Shown here piece after piece: positions 33,784 to 42,516 of a stretch of DNA of 64,000 nt; positions within the stretch are counted from its first letter, which is position 1, and each line of letters opens with the position of its first letter. The notes beneath the pieces were generated by a model. That model was not told where the DNA came from, searched no databases, and saw only the letters and a program-made list of their open reading frames with translations. The DNA comes from Paenibacillus soyae. GTDB lineage: Bacteria > Bacillota > Bacilli > Paenibacillales > Paenibacillaceae. Position numbers and translations under genes: made by a program. Where the stretch lies: positions 1 through 64,000 of the forward strand of contig NZ_JANIPJ010000030.1 in assembly GCF_024623455.1 (NCBI RefSeq), in the 5' to 3' direction.

Positions 33784-34875
33784 TTACGCCGAGCCTGCCG
33801 CCAGCACGCGATCCACGCGCTTCTTCATGTCGGCGTAGCTGATCGCGCCGAGGAAACGCTCGCGGATGACGCCGTCGCCGTCAATGACGAAGGTCGTCGG
33901 GAAGGCGTTCACCCGATAGCGGTCGGCAACGCTGCCCGATTCGTCGAGCGCGAGTGGAAAGCTGTAGCCATACTTTTCCATGTAGCGCCGCACCGTTTCC
34001 ACGCCGCTCTCTTGGCTCGTTACGTTCACGGAGAGCAGCTTCACCGAGCGGCCCTCTCCCTCGTAAAACTCGTATAGCTTCTGCACATGCGGCATCTCCG
34101 TCTTGCAGACCTTGCACCAGGTCGTCCAGAAATTGAGCAGCGTAACGCTTCCCGCGGAATCCGCCAACGCCGCTCGGTCGCCAGCCAGACTCTCCAGCTC
34201 GAACACGGGCGCCTTCTTGCCTGCGCTTGCCCCCTCAGAGGCGGCAGCAGCCGTCGGCTCGCCGTCCCCTCCACGAAGCTCTGCGAGCAGCCCCGTCCTC
34301 GCTTGATCGTACAGCAGCGCGCTTACAAGTCCCGCAATAAGCAGCATGGCCGCCGCCTGAGCAGATCCCCGCTTCCATGACCAATTCCGCCAAAACTCCT
34401 TGCCTCCGCGAGCCATCCACCATACAACGCAAGCTAGCAGCCAGCCCAGCACCCGCCAATAGGCGAGAGCGCTTGCGTCCCATACGAGAATGGCTAACAA
34501 ACAGAACGCCGTCCACCCCGATGCTAGAAGAACAACGCGCCGAATGCCCCCTTTCCAGCCATGGAGCCTAACGAACCGATAGCCGCTCCAGCCCAATGCC
34601 GCTGCCGAGGCCAGCCAGAATCCGAACATCCCCCCGTCGAAAAACAAAAGGGACATTGGATTCGATATGACCGATTTCGTATCGACCAGCAGCAGGCTGC
34701 CTTTCCACGCCGCGAGCCAGATCAGCACGGCGCTCCATGCCGAGGACACGTCACGCTCCCGATCATTCGTATTCCCGCTGCCGCTTCTGACGGCCAATAC
34801 GCCTGTGAAGCCCGCCAGCAAATAAACGAGCAGCTCCGTATTCAGCACCAGCGTCCCTATTTGCAGATTCGTCAT
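33784..34875 (-). CDS. membrane-anchored thioredoxin-like protein (TlpA/ResA type)
   Basis: A 363-residue protein. Five or six helices fill residues 10-190, then a TlpA-like thioredoxin domain (221-360) with the active site WTTWCKVCKTEMP (Cys254, Cys257) and the cis-Pro region VNAFPTTFVID. The domain would lie outside the membrane and reduce disulfides, for example in cytochrome c or spore proteins, drawing electrons through the membrane part. The helical half is not an obvious CcdA. The start at 34875 overlaps the preceding gene by 4 bases (ATGA). Precise role unknown. Confidence 0.82.
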   Translation of the reverse strand: MTNLQIGTLVLNTELLVYLLAGFTGVLAVRSGSGNTNDRERDVSSAWSAVLIWLAAWKGSLLLVDTKSVISNPMSLLFFDGGMFGFWLASAAALGWSGYRFVRLHGWKGGIRRVVLLASGWTAFCLLAILVWDASALAYWRVLGWLLACVVWWMARGGKEFWRNWSWKRGSAQAAAMLLIAGLVSALLYDQARTGLLAELRGGDGEPTAAAASEGASAGKKAPVFELESLAGDRAALADSAGSVTLLNFWTTWCKVCKTEMPHVQKLYEFYEGEGRSVKLLSVNVTSQESGVETVRRYMEKYGYSFPLALDESGSVADRYRVNAFPTTFVIDGDGVIRERFLGAISYADMKKRVDRVLAAGSA

Positions 34876-35279
34876 TTGCCCGTCTCCCGAAGCTCCGCCT
34901 CCGCCTTCACTTCTCCTTCCAGCTCCGCCAGCCTGGCCCGTTGCGCCTTGGTCAAGGTCCCGACGACCAGCTCGTAGGAATGGTCAATCATCGCCTGCAG
35001 CTCGGCATCCGGGACCGATCCGTCGACCGTCACCGTGTTCCAATGCTTTTTATTCAGGTGATAGCCCGGCTTCACCGCCACATGCTCCAGCCGAAGCAGC
35101 TCCGCCATATGCGGCTCGCATTTCAGCGAAATGCTGGTCACGCCTCCCGTTCCCGAGATAAGCGCGAACATTTTGTTATCCACCTTCATCACCAGCGGCT
35201 CGGGACCGAAAGGATAGTCCTCCTTGGCTCCTCTATGCTCCTTGCAATACCTGGCGAGCTCTTCGATCGTCTTCATCAT
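34872..35279 (-). CDS. MmcQ/YjbR family protein
   Basis: A 135-residue protein of the MmcQ/YjbR (double-wing DNA-binding-like) family: YCKEHRGAKEDYPFGPEPLVMKVDNKMFALI, ISLKCEPHMAELLR, and PGYHLNKKHWNTVTVDGSVPDAELQAMIDHSYELV. The start ATG at 35279 (MMKTIEE) lies 8 bases after GGAGG; a second ATG follows at once. It is first in a two-gene operon with the thioredoxin-like membrane protein. The family has no firmly known function. Confidence 0.83.
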   Translation of the reverse strand: MMKTIEELARYCKEHRGAKEDYPFGPEPLVMKVDNKMFALISGTGGVTSISLKCEPHMAELLRLEHVAVKPGYHLNKKHWNTVTVDGSVPDAELQAMIDHSYELVVGTLTKAQRARLAELEGEVKAEAELRETGK

Positions 35280-35447
35280 CCACACGGCCTCCGATCGGAG
35301 CGGTATGCCCCATCTTCTTTCTTTTGTTGTACAGGATGCTGCCGTTTTTGGCAACTTTCCTACTTAAGCGCCCTATCAACTAGTTAGGTAACCTATGTAA
35401 TTCTACACAAACCTTTTAAAATATTTCGCCTCGCCTCTTTAGCCCTC

Positions 35448-35475
35448 TAGAGTTTTCTGCGAATCGTGTCGAAAT
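35448..35475 (+). promoter_or_regulatory. possible sigma-D (motility) promoter
   Basis: TAGA-16-GTCGAAAT resembles the sigma-D pattern TAAA-15-GCCGATAT (one mismatch in the first box, two in the second) 30 bp before a chemoreceptor gene. Confidence 0.35.
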
Positions 35476-35504
35476 AAGATACATATACTATTAGGAGGAT
35501 ACCT

Positions 35505-36986
35505 ATGAACGCGATTAACCAATTCATGTCGCAAGATCTTCATCGTAAGAACGGTCTAGTGTTCAAAGCGATCGCCGTTATTAACCTTCTCGCGATCTTT
35601 ACCGTACTCGGTTTGTCTGGCGGACAGCTGAGAATCCAGGATTACGTTCTGGTCGCGCTCGAGATCGTCACGGTCGCAGTGGCGGGATTTCTGCATTATC
35701 GCCGCTTGCTGATCGGCTATCAGCCTTACATCGCCATCACTCTCACGTTTACCGCAACGTTGACTACCATGCTCCAAACGCCGGACTTCAATCACGTATT
35801 CGGCATTTATTATTTGCTGGCGCTCTCCGTCGTTTACATGCGCCTGAAGCCTTTTATTGTAGGCGTTGTGTTTACCGCGGTCCAAATGTATCTCCTTCTG
35901 TTCGGATTGAAGGGGAAAGTGACGATTCCGGGAGAAGGATTCGAGACGATTCTAATCTACTACATCATTATTGTCACCATGCTGTTCTTCATGCTGCGCA
36001 GCTCGCAGTACCTGTTCACCGATATCGAGAAAAGCGCGGGCGAAACCGTAACAGCCAATAGCCAGGTGCAAGAGCAGCAGCAGAAGCTCATCCATGAAGT
36101 GACTCTTATCTCCGAGAATATGTCGGTGATCAGCAAAGCGGGCGACGAGAACGGCCAGTCGTTCGAGCAGATGAATCTCGCGTTCCGCGAAATTGCGATC
36201 GGCGCGGGAGACCAGGTCGACTCCACGACGCAGATTACGGAAGCCGTGCAGGAAACGAACGAAATGATCGGACGCCTCATGCAATCGCTCGAGGTGCTGC
36301 TCCAGGAATCCGCCAGCGCGAACGACAGCTCCACGCTTGGCCGCGACAAGGTGACCCGTCTGTACGATTCCATTACGGTGTTCCAAAGCAACATCGAGAT
36401 GATGGCCACTGATATCCGCAAGCTGAACGAGACGATCAAGGAGGCTGCGGAATTCACCACCTCCATTCAGGAAATCGCGGCGCAGACCAATCTTCTGTCG
36501 TTGAACGCCAGCATCGAGGCGGCAAGAGCCGGCGAGAGCGGCCGCGGATTCGCCGTCGTCGCCGGAGAAATCCGCAAGCTCGCGGAGCTGTCCGGCAACG
36601 CGGCTGAACGAATCTCGGGCAACCTCTCCGCTATGGAGAAGCAAGCGGGCGCTACCTCCGGCCTGATGGGCGACATCGCTTCCCGCATGAACGAGAGCAC
36701 CGAGCTGACGAGAGAGACGCGAGACGCCTTCTCCAGCATCAGCTCCTCCGTCGAGCAGCTCTCCGGCACGGTGACGAGCATCGACCAGATGATGCAGACG
36801 ATTCGCAGCTCCTCGAACGAGATCGAAAAGGAGACGCAAAGCTTCGCCGCCGTCAGCGAGCAGTCGATGGCAACGCTCGAGGAGCTGTCCGCGACGGTCG
36901 AGACGCTGCTGGTGAAGAACGGCGAGATGACCGACCGCCTGAAGGAAACGGATCAAGCCGTGAAGCGGCTGCTGGAGTTGGAGTAG
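35505..36986 (+). CDS. methyl-accepting chemotaxis-type receptor, six-helix membrane domain
   Basis: A 493-residue protein. Six hydrophobic helices between residues 15 and 170 replace the usual two-helix, extracellular sensor plan, and no HAMP domain is evident. The cytoplasmic half is a long coiled coil with the conserved hairpin tip IQEIAAQTNLLSLNASIEAARAGESGRGFAVVAGEIRKLAE, which binds CheW/CheA. The ATG at 35505 has TTAGGAGG. Possible methylation sites (Gln/Glu pairs) flank the tip. It may sense a signal within the membrane. It is transcribed alone and ends in a bidirectional terminator. Confidence 0.88.
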   Translation: MNAINQFMSQDLHRKNGLVFKAIAVINLLAIFTVLGLSGGQLRIQDYVLVALEIVTVAVAGFLHYRRLLIGYQPYIAITLTFTATLTTMLQTPDFNHVFGIYYLLALSVVYMRLKPFIVGVVFTAVQMYLLLFGLKGKVTIPGEGFETILIYYIIIVTMLFFMLRSSQYLFTDIEKSAGETVTANSQVQEQQQKLIHEVTLISENMSVISKAGDENGQSFEQMNLAFREIAIGAGDQVDSTTQITEAVQETNEMIGRLMQSLEVLLQESASANDSSTLGRDKVTRLYDSITVFQSNIEMMATDIRKLNETIKEAAEFTTSIQEIAAQTNLLSLNASIEAARAGESGRGFAVVAGEIRKLAELSGNAAERISGNLSAMEKQAGATSGLMGDIASRMNESTELTRETRDAFSSISSSVEQLSGTVTSIDQMMQTIRSSSNEIEKETQSFAAVSEQSMATLEELSATVETLLVKNGEMTDRLKETDQAVKRLLELE

Positions 36987-37004
36987 TCCAGCTTACACGA
37001 GAAC

Positions 37005-37046
37005 AAAAAAAAGAGCGCGGGAGCGAATCCCGTGCTCTTTCTTGTT
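37005..37046. terminator. bidirectional terminator between chemoreceptor and BI-1 gene
   Basis: aagagc-g-cggga / tcccg-t-gctctt with an A run before and T-rich tail after; serves both convergent genes. Confidence 0.85.
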
Positions 37047-37052
37047 TATTTA

Positions 37053-37796
37053 TTAATCGCGGCTTGCCAGCTTGGAGAGCAGGCGAAGCATCTCGATATA
37101 CAGCCATACGAGCGTTACCATCAAGCCGAAAGCGCCGTACCACTCCATGTACTTCGGAGCGCCGTGCTCCGCGCCGGATTCGATGAAATCGAAATCGAGC
37201 ACGAGGTTGAGCGCCGCGATGACGACGATTACAAGCGAAATGCCGATGCCGATCAAGCTGTTGTCATGCAGGTAAGGAATCCCGATTCCGAAGAAGCTCA
37301 GAACGAAGCTTGCCAAGTACATCAGCATGATGCCGGCCGTAGCCGCGAATACGCCGAGACGGAAGTTCTTCGTCGCTTGAATCAGGCGGAAACGGTAAGC
37401 GACCAGAAGCGCGATGAACACGCACATCGTCAGAAGCGCCGCTTGAAGCGTGATGCCTTGGTAAAGCGATTCATATCTCGCGGACAAAGCTCCCAGGAAT
37501 AATCCTTCGCATGCCGCGTAGATAGGTACGAGGAAAGGAGAAGTCGTCGGCTTGAAGCTGATGATCAGGGCCAGGATCAGACCCGCGATCGCGCCGCCGA
37601 TCATGAAGCCCGTCACGTTCGCGTCGGCTTTCATATACATGCCCCATGAAACGAATGCGCCGCCGAGCAGAATCGCCAGCATGATGAACGCCTTGTTCAC
37701 CGTGCCTTCGATCGTCATTCTCTCGCCGCCGGAGAAATGGCCTGTCCGTTCAAAAGTGTTGTCTCTCAAGGTAGGATTACCGCTGCGTCCGATCAC
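37053..37796 (-). CDS. Bax inhibitor-1 / YccA family membrane protein
   Basis: A 247-residue protein with seven helices after a short soluble start (RSGNPTLRDNTFER). Family marks: MTIEGTVNKAFIMLAILLGGAFVSW, YAACEGLFLGALSARYE and LNLVLDFDFIESGAEHGAPKYMEWYGAFGLMVTLVWLYIEMLRLL, the last carrying the paired Asp residues of the pH-sensitive calcium leak in BsYetJ. The start is GTG at 37796 with AGAGGTG upstream. Single gene. In bacteria the role is uncertain, perhaps calcium leak or membrane protein quality control. Confidence 0.88.
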   Translation of the reverse strand: MIGRSGNPTLRDNTFERTGHFSGGERMTIEGTVNKAFIMLAILLGGAFVSWGMYMKADANVTGFMIGGAIAGLILALIISFKPTTSPFLVPIYAACEGLFLGALSARYESLYQGITLQAALLTMCVFIALLVAYRFRLIQATKNFRLGVFAATAGIMLMYLASFVLSFFGIGIPYLHDNSLIGIGISLVIVVIAALNLVLDFDFIESGAEHGAPKYMEWYGAFGLMVTLVWLYIEMLRLLSKLASRD

Positions 37797-37910
37797 GCAA
37801 AAATCACCTCTTCTAGTAGATTGACTTTATCGTATCATATTCTCGTCTCTTATACATCATGATAATGCAAACCATGGGAATTTTATGAAGACTTTTTTGA
37901 AAAAATTTCG

Positions 37911-37955
37911 CAAAAAAAGACTGCAGCCGCGCTATATGCGCTTCGTCTGCAGTCT
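37911..37955 (-). terminator. terminator of the DHA2 efflux gene
   Basis: agactgcag / ctgcagtct with an inner stem (gcgc...gcgc), followed on the minus strand by seven T residues. Confidence 0.88.
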
Positions 37956-37982
37956 GCCGTCAAACCCCTATACGACTACTAA

Positions 37983-39506
37983 TTAATGCCCGTATGCCTC
38001 CATCTCCGCCTTCGGATCATGCTTCTCCCGCCCCATGACGCAGGCCGCCAAGACCGCGAGGAGGGCAGGGATGAGTCCCCACATGAACACCTCGGTGATG
38101 GACGAAGCTACGCCCGTCAGCATCGGCTTCAGCACGCCTTCAGGCAGCTCCGACCTGAGCGCCGGCTCCATCAGCACGTACGGATCCTTCAGATCCACGC
38201 CCTGTGGCATCTCGCCCGCTCCGCTCTGGAACGTCTCCGTCAGCTTGCGCGTCATCGCATGGCTCTGCAGAATGCCGAATACCGTAATGCCCAGCATCAT
38301 GCCGAACGAACGCAGGAAGTTCAGCGTCGAGGTCGCCGCGCCGCGCTGCGAAGGGGCAATGCCGTGAATCGCCGCGTTCGTCAGCACCGAGAATGAAGCC
38401 CCGATGCCAAGACCGACGATGATCATGTAGAGCGTCACGATCAACCGGGACGAATCCGCGGTAATGGTCGTCAGGAGCCCTAATCCCGCTACTAGCAGCA
38501 CCAACGTCGAAACAAGAATCGTCCGGTACGACAGCTTCGCCATCACGAAGCCGCCGAGCGTCGCCGTCACGACCGTCCCTACCATCATCGGAAGCAGCAT
38601 CAGCCCGGAATTCGTCGCGGAGCCGCCCAGCACGCCCTGGATGAAAATAGGGAGGTACACCGACGCCGCGATGAAGGCCGCCCCGCTCAGCACCGCGATC
38701 AGCGTGCTCGAAGCGAACAGACGGTCTTTGAACATGCCGAAGGAGACGATCGGCTCCTCCGCCCGCTTCTCGGCGAACAAGAACAAGAAGAACAACACCG
38801 CGAAGCTAGCCAGAAGGCTCACGATCTGCCAGGAATCCCAAGCGTACAGCTTGCCTCCAAGCTCCAGCGCGAACATGAGACAGACGATCGCTCCCACGAG
38901 AGTGGCCGCGCCTAACCAGTCGATCCGCTGCTTCGCGCGGCTCGCCGACTCCTTGTAGCCTCTGGCCACGAGCAGAAGAGATACGATGCCGATCGGCAGA
39001 TTAATATAGAAGATCCATTGCCAGCTCACATAATCCGTAATGAACGCTCCGAGCAGCGGACCGAATACGCTAGACATGCCGAATACCGCGCCGAAGAGCC
39101 CCATCAGCTTGCCCCGATTCTCCGGCGAAACCGCATCAAGCAACACCGTGAACGTAATCGGCACGAGCGCGCCCGCGCCGATGCCTTGAATTGCCCGGTA
39201 CAGGCTGAGCTCGACAATCGAGCTCGCCGTTCCGCATAATGCGGAGCCGATCATGAACACGATAATCCCGAATAAGAAAAACCGCTTGCGCCCGTACATA
39301 TCCGACAGCTTGCCGAAGATCGGCATGCCCGCCATCTCCGCAACCATGTAAGCCGACGTCACCCAAACGAACTGATCGAGCCCGCCCAGCTCGCCGACGA
39401 TCGTCCCCATGGCGGTCGCCACGATCGTATTGTCCATCGACGCCATCAGGATCGCCAGCAGTAGGCCTGCCACCACCCAGGTCGATTTTGCTTTGTTTTC
39501 GCTCAT
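37983..39506 (-). CDS. DHA2-family multidrug efflux MFS transporter
   Basis: A 507-residue protein with 14 predicted helices. Helix 1 has the DHA2 motif MASMDNTIVATAMGTIVGEL, the loop after helix 2 has GKLSDMYGRKRFFLFG (motif A), and helix 5 has the antiporter motif FGMSSVFGPLLGAFI. It should expel drugs or dyes by proton exchange. ATG at 39506 is 9 bases from GAGAGG; ATG at 39512 overlaps that site. A palindrome CTGACA-6-TGTCAG at 39567-39584 upstream is a possible operator, but no regulator gene is adjacent. Confidence 0.9.
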   Translation of the reverse strand: MSENKAKSTWVVAGLLLAILMASMDNTIVATAMGTIVGELGGLDQFVWVTSAYMVAEMAGMPIFGKLSDMYGRKRFFLFGIIVFMIGSALCGTASSIVELSLYRAIQGIGAGALVPITFTVLLDAVSPENRGKLMGLFGAVFGMSSVFGPLLGAFITDYVSWQWIFYINLPIGIVSLLLVARGYKESASRAKQRIDWLGAATLVGAIVCLMFALELGGKLYAWDSWQIVSLLASFAVLFFLFLFAEKRAEEPIVSFGMFKDRLFASSTLIAVLSGAAFIAASVYLPIFIQGVLGGSATNSGLMLLPMMVGTVVTATLGGFVMAKLSYRTILVSTLVLLVAGLGLLTTITADSSRLIVTLYMIIVGLGIGASFSVLTNAAIHGIAPSQRGAATSTLNFLRSFGMMLGITVFGILQSHAMTRKLTETFQSGAGEMPQGVDLKDPYVLMEPALRSELPEGVLKPMLTGVASSITEVFMWGLIPALLAVLAACVMGREKHDPKAEMEAYGH

Positions 39507-39566
39507 TTCCATCTTCCTCTCAATGACGAGTTATGTTCTTCATGCGCTAAGTGTAGAACATCAAAT

Positions 39567-39584
39567 CTGACAGCTGTGTGTCAG
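39567..39584. promoter_or_regulatory. candidate operator upstream of DHA2 pump
   Basis: CTGACA and TGTCAG form perfect 6-bp arms around a 6-bp centre, 61-78 bp before the pump's start codon. Confidence 0.4.
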
Positions 39585-39630
39585 TGTTGAGAGGGAATTT
39601 CTCACCCGCATAAAAAAAACCGTTATGCTC

Positions 39631-39740
39631 CGAACTGTTGCCCCGAGCAACAATAGACGTTTCTGGCACGCTTATTCCTCGGGACTGCTGCTCCGAGCAA
39701 CAATAGACGCTTCTGGCACGCTTATTCCCTCCGAACTGAA
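39631..39740. repeat. 50-bp tandem repeat, two copies plus partial
   Basis: Copies start at 39631 (cgaactgttgccccgagcaa) and 39681 (gggactgctgctccgagcaa) and share caatagacg-ttctggcacgcttattcc. A third partial unit begins near 39731 (ccgaactgaa). A 92-codon minus-strand frame crosses the array but has no ribosome site. The rest of the 373-bp gap is the pump's upstream region and the pbuX terminator. Confidence 0.8.
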
Positions 39741-39800
39741 ACCCTTTAAGTTCGCGCATCAGCGAAACTACAGCTTGTTCTTCCCAGACTTCTGCAACTA

Positions 39801-39858
39801 TAAAATAAGCGGCAGCTATGGACATCGGCTCTAAAAGCCGTGTGCAAAGCTGCCGCTA
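39801..39858 (-). terminator. terminator of xpt-pbuX
   Basis: aagcggcagct / agctgccgct form the outer stem with an inner cggct / agccg pair; the minus-strand tail is TTATTTTAT. It lies 22 bp past the pbuX stop. Confidence 0.8.
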
Positions 39859-39879
39859 GGCGGATCCTAATCGATTTAA

Positions 39880-41229
39880 TTACAAATGCGCCGCAGCGTG
39901 ACGTTCGCCCGTCTCCGAGCCGGCGGCCGCTTCCGCGTGCGCCGTCGTTGCTGCCGCAGTCTCCTGCGTCTTGTCCCGCAGCAGAATGTTCAGCAGGATC
40001 GCGGTCAGCGAGCCCGTGACGATGCCGCTCTGCAGCAGCATCTTCGCGAAGTCGGGCAGCTGGTCGAACATTTGCGGCACCGTTGCCGAGCCGAGCCCGA
40101 CGGCGACGCTGCACGCGACGATGAGCAGATTGCGCTCCTTGCGCAGGTCCACCTCGGAGAGGATGTTGATACCCGACACCGCTACGGAACCGAACATGAC
40201 GATCATCGCGCCGCCAAGCACCGCGTTCGGGATGACGGTCGTAATCGCCGCCAGCTTCGGCAGCAACCCGAGAATCACCATGATGCCGCCGGCCGCGAAG
40301 ATGACGTCGCGGGATTTCACCTTGGTCAGCGTGATGAGGCCGACATTCTGCGAGAACGCCGTATAAGGGAACGCGTTAAAAATGCCGCCGAGCGTAATCG
40401 CCACGCCCTCCGAACGAAGGCCGTTCACGATCTGCTTCTGCTCGACCTTCTGGTCCGTCGCCTTGCCTACCGCGAAGTAGACGCCGGTCGACTCGACCAT
40501 GCTGACGATGTTGACGAGGATCATCGTCACGATCGCCGTTATGCTGATCTGCGGCGTGCCGAAGTAGAACGGCTGCGCGATGCTGAAGAGGTCGGCATCT
40601 CCTACGGCGGAGAAATTGACGATGCCCATAAAATAACCGACGACCGTACCGGCCAGCAGGCCGACCAGGACCGAGATGGCGCGAAGGAAGCCGCGCGCGA
40701 AGCGGTTCACGACCAGAATGACGACGAGCGTGATCAGCGCGAGCAGCAGGTTTCGCGGCGCTCCGAAGTCAGGGGCGCCTTGACCGCCCGCGACGTTGTT
40801 CATCGCGACGGGAATCAGCGACAAACCGATAATGGTGACGACCGTACCGGTGACGATGGTGGGGAAGAAACGCAATATTTTGCCATAGAGGGGCGCCGCC
40901 AGCACGACGAACAACCCGCTTATAATAATAGCTCCGTAGACGGTGGCCAAATTCGACGACAATCCGATCGCGATAATCGGGCCGACCGCCGTGAACGTAC
41001 AACCAAGGACGACGGGCAGCTTGCTGCCGAAATCACGGCCGCCCCATACCTGCAGGATCGTCGCGATCCCGCACGTGAACAGATCGGCGGCGATCAGATA
41101 AGCCATTTGAGTTGCGTTTAATTGAAGCGCCCCGCCCACGATCAGCGGCACGACGACGGCCCCCGCGTACATCGCGAGGACATGCTGGAAACCTAAAGTT
41201 ACGACTCTGCGTTTGCTAAGCTCGCTCAT
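39880..41229 (-). CDS. pbuX: xanthine permease
   Basis: A 449-residue NCS2 (nucleobase:cation symporter-2) protein with about 12-14 helices. Marks: LGFQHVLAMYAGAVVVPLIVGGAL, the NCS2 segment LPVVLGCTFTAVGPIIAIG, and SVGLITLTKVKSRDV-type helix 10 with nearby GG motifs. It imports xanthine with protons. The ATG at 41229 lies 30 bp after xpt and has GGAGAGAG. Both genes sit behind a guanine riboswitch, as in B. subtilis xpt-pbuX, so they are shut off when guanine is plentiful. Confidence 0.93.
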   Translation of the reverse strand: MSELSKRRVVTLGFQHVLAMYAGAVVVPLIVGGALQLNATQMAYLIAADLFTCGIATILQVWGGRDFGSKLPVVLGCTFTAVGPIIAIGLSSNLATVYGAIIISGLFVVLAAPLYGKILRFFPTIVTGTVVTIIGLSLIPVAMNNVAGGQGAPDFGAPRNLLLALITLVVILVVNRFARGFLRAISVLVGLLAGTVVGYFMGIVNFSAVGDADLFSIAQPFYFGTPQISITAIVTMILVNIVSMVESTGVYFAVGKATDQKVEQKQIVNGLRSEGVAITLGGIFNAFPYTAFSQNVGLITLTKVKSRDVIFAAGGIMVILGLLPKLAAITTVIPNAVLGGAMIVMFGSVAVSGINILSEVDLRKERNLLIVACSVAVGLGSATVPQMFDQLPDFAKMLLQSGIVTGSLTAILLNILLRDKTQETAAATTAHAEAAAGSETGERHAAAHL

Positions 41230-41259
41230 GCTGGTTGTCTCTCTCCTCTGTCTGTTGTG

Positions 41260-41856
41260 TTAATTCTGGGTGCTGTATATCTCTTCACTTGCAAAATGAA
41301 CCTCGCCCGGCTTCATCGATACGATGCGCGCCAGCGAATGAATGCGCACGCCCTTCGCTTCGAGCAAGCCCCGCCCTTCCTGGAAGCTCTTCTCGATCAC
41401 GGCGCCGACGCCGACAAGCTCCGCTCCGGATTCCCGCACGATATCGACGAGGCCCACAAGCGCCGCCCCCGTCGCCAGGAAGTCATCCACGATCAGAATG
41501 CGGTCCTCGGGACCGAGAAAACGCTGATCGACGCTCACCTGGTACGTCTCCCCCCGCGTGAACGAATGGACCGGCGCCGTGTATACCTTGTCCGACTGCG
41601 TAATCGCCTTTTTCTTCTTCGCGTACACGAACGGCACGCCAAGCGCGATTCCCGCAGCCATCGCGAACTGAATGCCGCTCGCTTCGATCGTCAGCACCTT
41701 CGTAATACGCTCGCCCGCGAAGACTCGTGCGAACTCCTTACCCGTAGCAAGCGCCAGCTCCGTGTCGACCTGATGGTTCAGGAACGAATCGACCTTCAGC
41801 ACCTTATCCGACAGGATCGCTCCTTCTTCTCTAATTCGTTCTTCCAGCTGCTTCAT
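41260..41856 (-). CDS. xpt: xanthine phosphoribosyltransferase
   Basis: A 198-residue type I phosphoribosyltransferase. The PRPP-binding motif is ILIVDDFLATGAA; N-terminal MKQLEERIREEGAILSDKVLKVDSFLNHQVD is characteristic of Xpt. It converts xanthine and PRPP to XMP for purine salvage in the cytoplasm, then PbuX, encoded next, supplies substrate. The ATG at 41856 follows AGAGGATG. The leader upstream holds a guanine riboswitch with a terminator at 41896-41948. Confidence 0.95.
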   Translation of the reverse strand: MKQLEERIREEGAILSDKVLKVDSFLNHQVDTELALATGKEFARVFAGERITKVLTIEASGIQFAMAAGIALGVPFVYAKKKKAITQSDKVYTAPVHSFTRGETYQVSVDQRFLGPEDRILIVDDFLATGAALVGLVDIVRESGAELVGVGAVIEKSFQEGRGLLEAKGVRIHSLARIVSMKPGEVHFASEEIYSTQN

Positions 41857-41895
41857 CTGAAGTTGTCATCCTCTCGTTGTCTTGTCCGTAAAATT

Positions 41896-41948
41896 AAAAA
41901 AGACAGCCTTCCCCTGAGCCCAAATTTCTCTCAAGTGAAGCCTGTCCT
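41896..41948 (-). terminator. riboswitch-controlled terminator of xpt-pbuX
   Basis: On the minus strand gacaggcttcacttgag pairs with ctcaggggaaggctgtc (two internal mismatches) and is followed by TTTTTT. It is the expression platform between the aptamer and xpt: guanine binding should allow this terminator to form. Confidence 0.88.
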
Positions 41949-42020
41949 TCTGGAATTAGATTCCGTCGCACATGCACGGCGAGCACGCTCGTCCGGACAT
42001 GCCGGCTAGCCGCGCTCACG

Positions 42021-42093
42021 CTCACTCATAGTCGGACGAATCATCGGTCGTCCGGTAGAAACTTATGGGCCATCTCCCCAAAATTATATGAGT
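42021..42093 (-). promoter_or_regulatory. purine riboswitch aptamer, guanine class
   Basis: On the minus strand P1 is ACTCATA / TATGAGT. The conserved joining strands are ATAATTTT, GTTTCTACC and GACTATGAG, and P3 is GGACGA / TTCGTCC. The residue that pairs with the ligand (in GACTATG) is C, at 42031, so the ligand is guanine or hypoxanthine; adenine switches have U. It lies 165 bases before xpt, with a terminator between. The match to known xpt aptamers is close. Confidence 0.95.
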
Positions 42094-42104
42094 CTATTCT
42101 TTTA

Positions 42105-42278
42105 AAGGAAGTTCAAAAAACTTACTTTTGATCACGAAGCATTTTCATGAAGCACAATCGACATCGAATCTTGAATTCAGCCGGAATTTCCGGTGCTCAC
42201 GTAGCTCCACTACGCTCCGCTCCTCAATTCCTAGCTTCTTTCAACCTTCTCGGTGCTGAAAAGCAAGCCTTTTGAACT
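42105..42278. mobile_element. MITE-like intergenic repeat element
   Basis: A block of about 170 bp begins with GTTCAAAA (42111-42118) and ends with TTTTGAAC (42270-42277), perfect terminal inverted repeats. It is non-coding and contains smaller palindromes (ggaatttcc at 42183-42191; gtag...ctac at 42201-42213). The text agtacg-like/ctcaattcctagctt resembles, from memory, a family repeated in Paenibacillaceae genomes. Only one copy is in this window, so repeat status needs a genome check. It occupies the region just upstream of the xpt riboswitch and may supply promoter DNA. Confidence 0.55.
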
Positions 42279-42516
42279 GTAACTTAATATTTTGTAATGG
42301 TACACACTTTGCAAGGCAGTTTCAAGACTATTTTTTCACAATACCGCAACAACCGGACGACGCGTTAAAGCATATTAATCACCTTAATCACCTAAGTCAA
42401 CTTGGATAAAAGGGTATAAGCGAATATGATGCAAACCATCAAAAACTGTTTCGGACAAAAGAAATCGAGTTGCTATATGATAGAAGAATAAGAGAAAAGA
42501 AAGGGGATTCCGGCTT

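Noticed and set aside
33430..33842. Repetitive hypothetical proteins on both strands
   Set aside because: Frames exist only because the 51-bp unit is divisible by 3; no ribosome binding site and both strands are equally open.
39547..39825. 92-codon minus-strand ORF across the 50-bp repeat
   Set aside because: No ribosome site, passes through the repeat and the efflux pump's upstream region.
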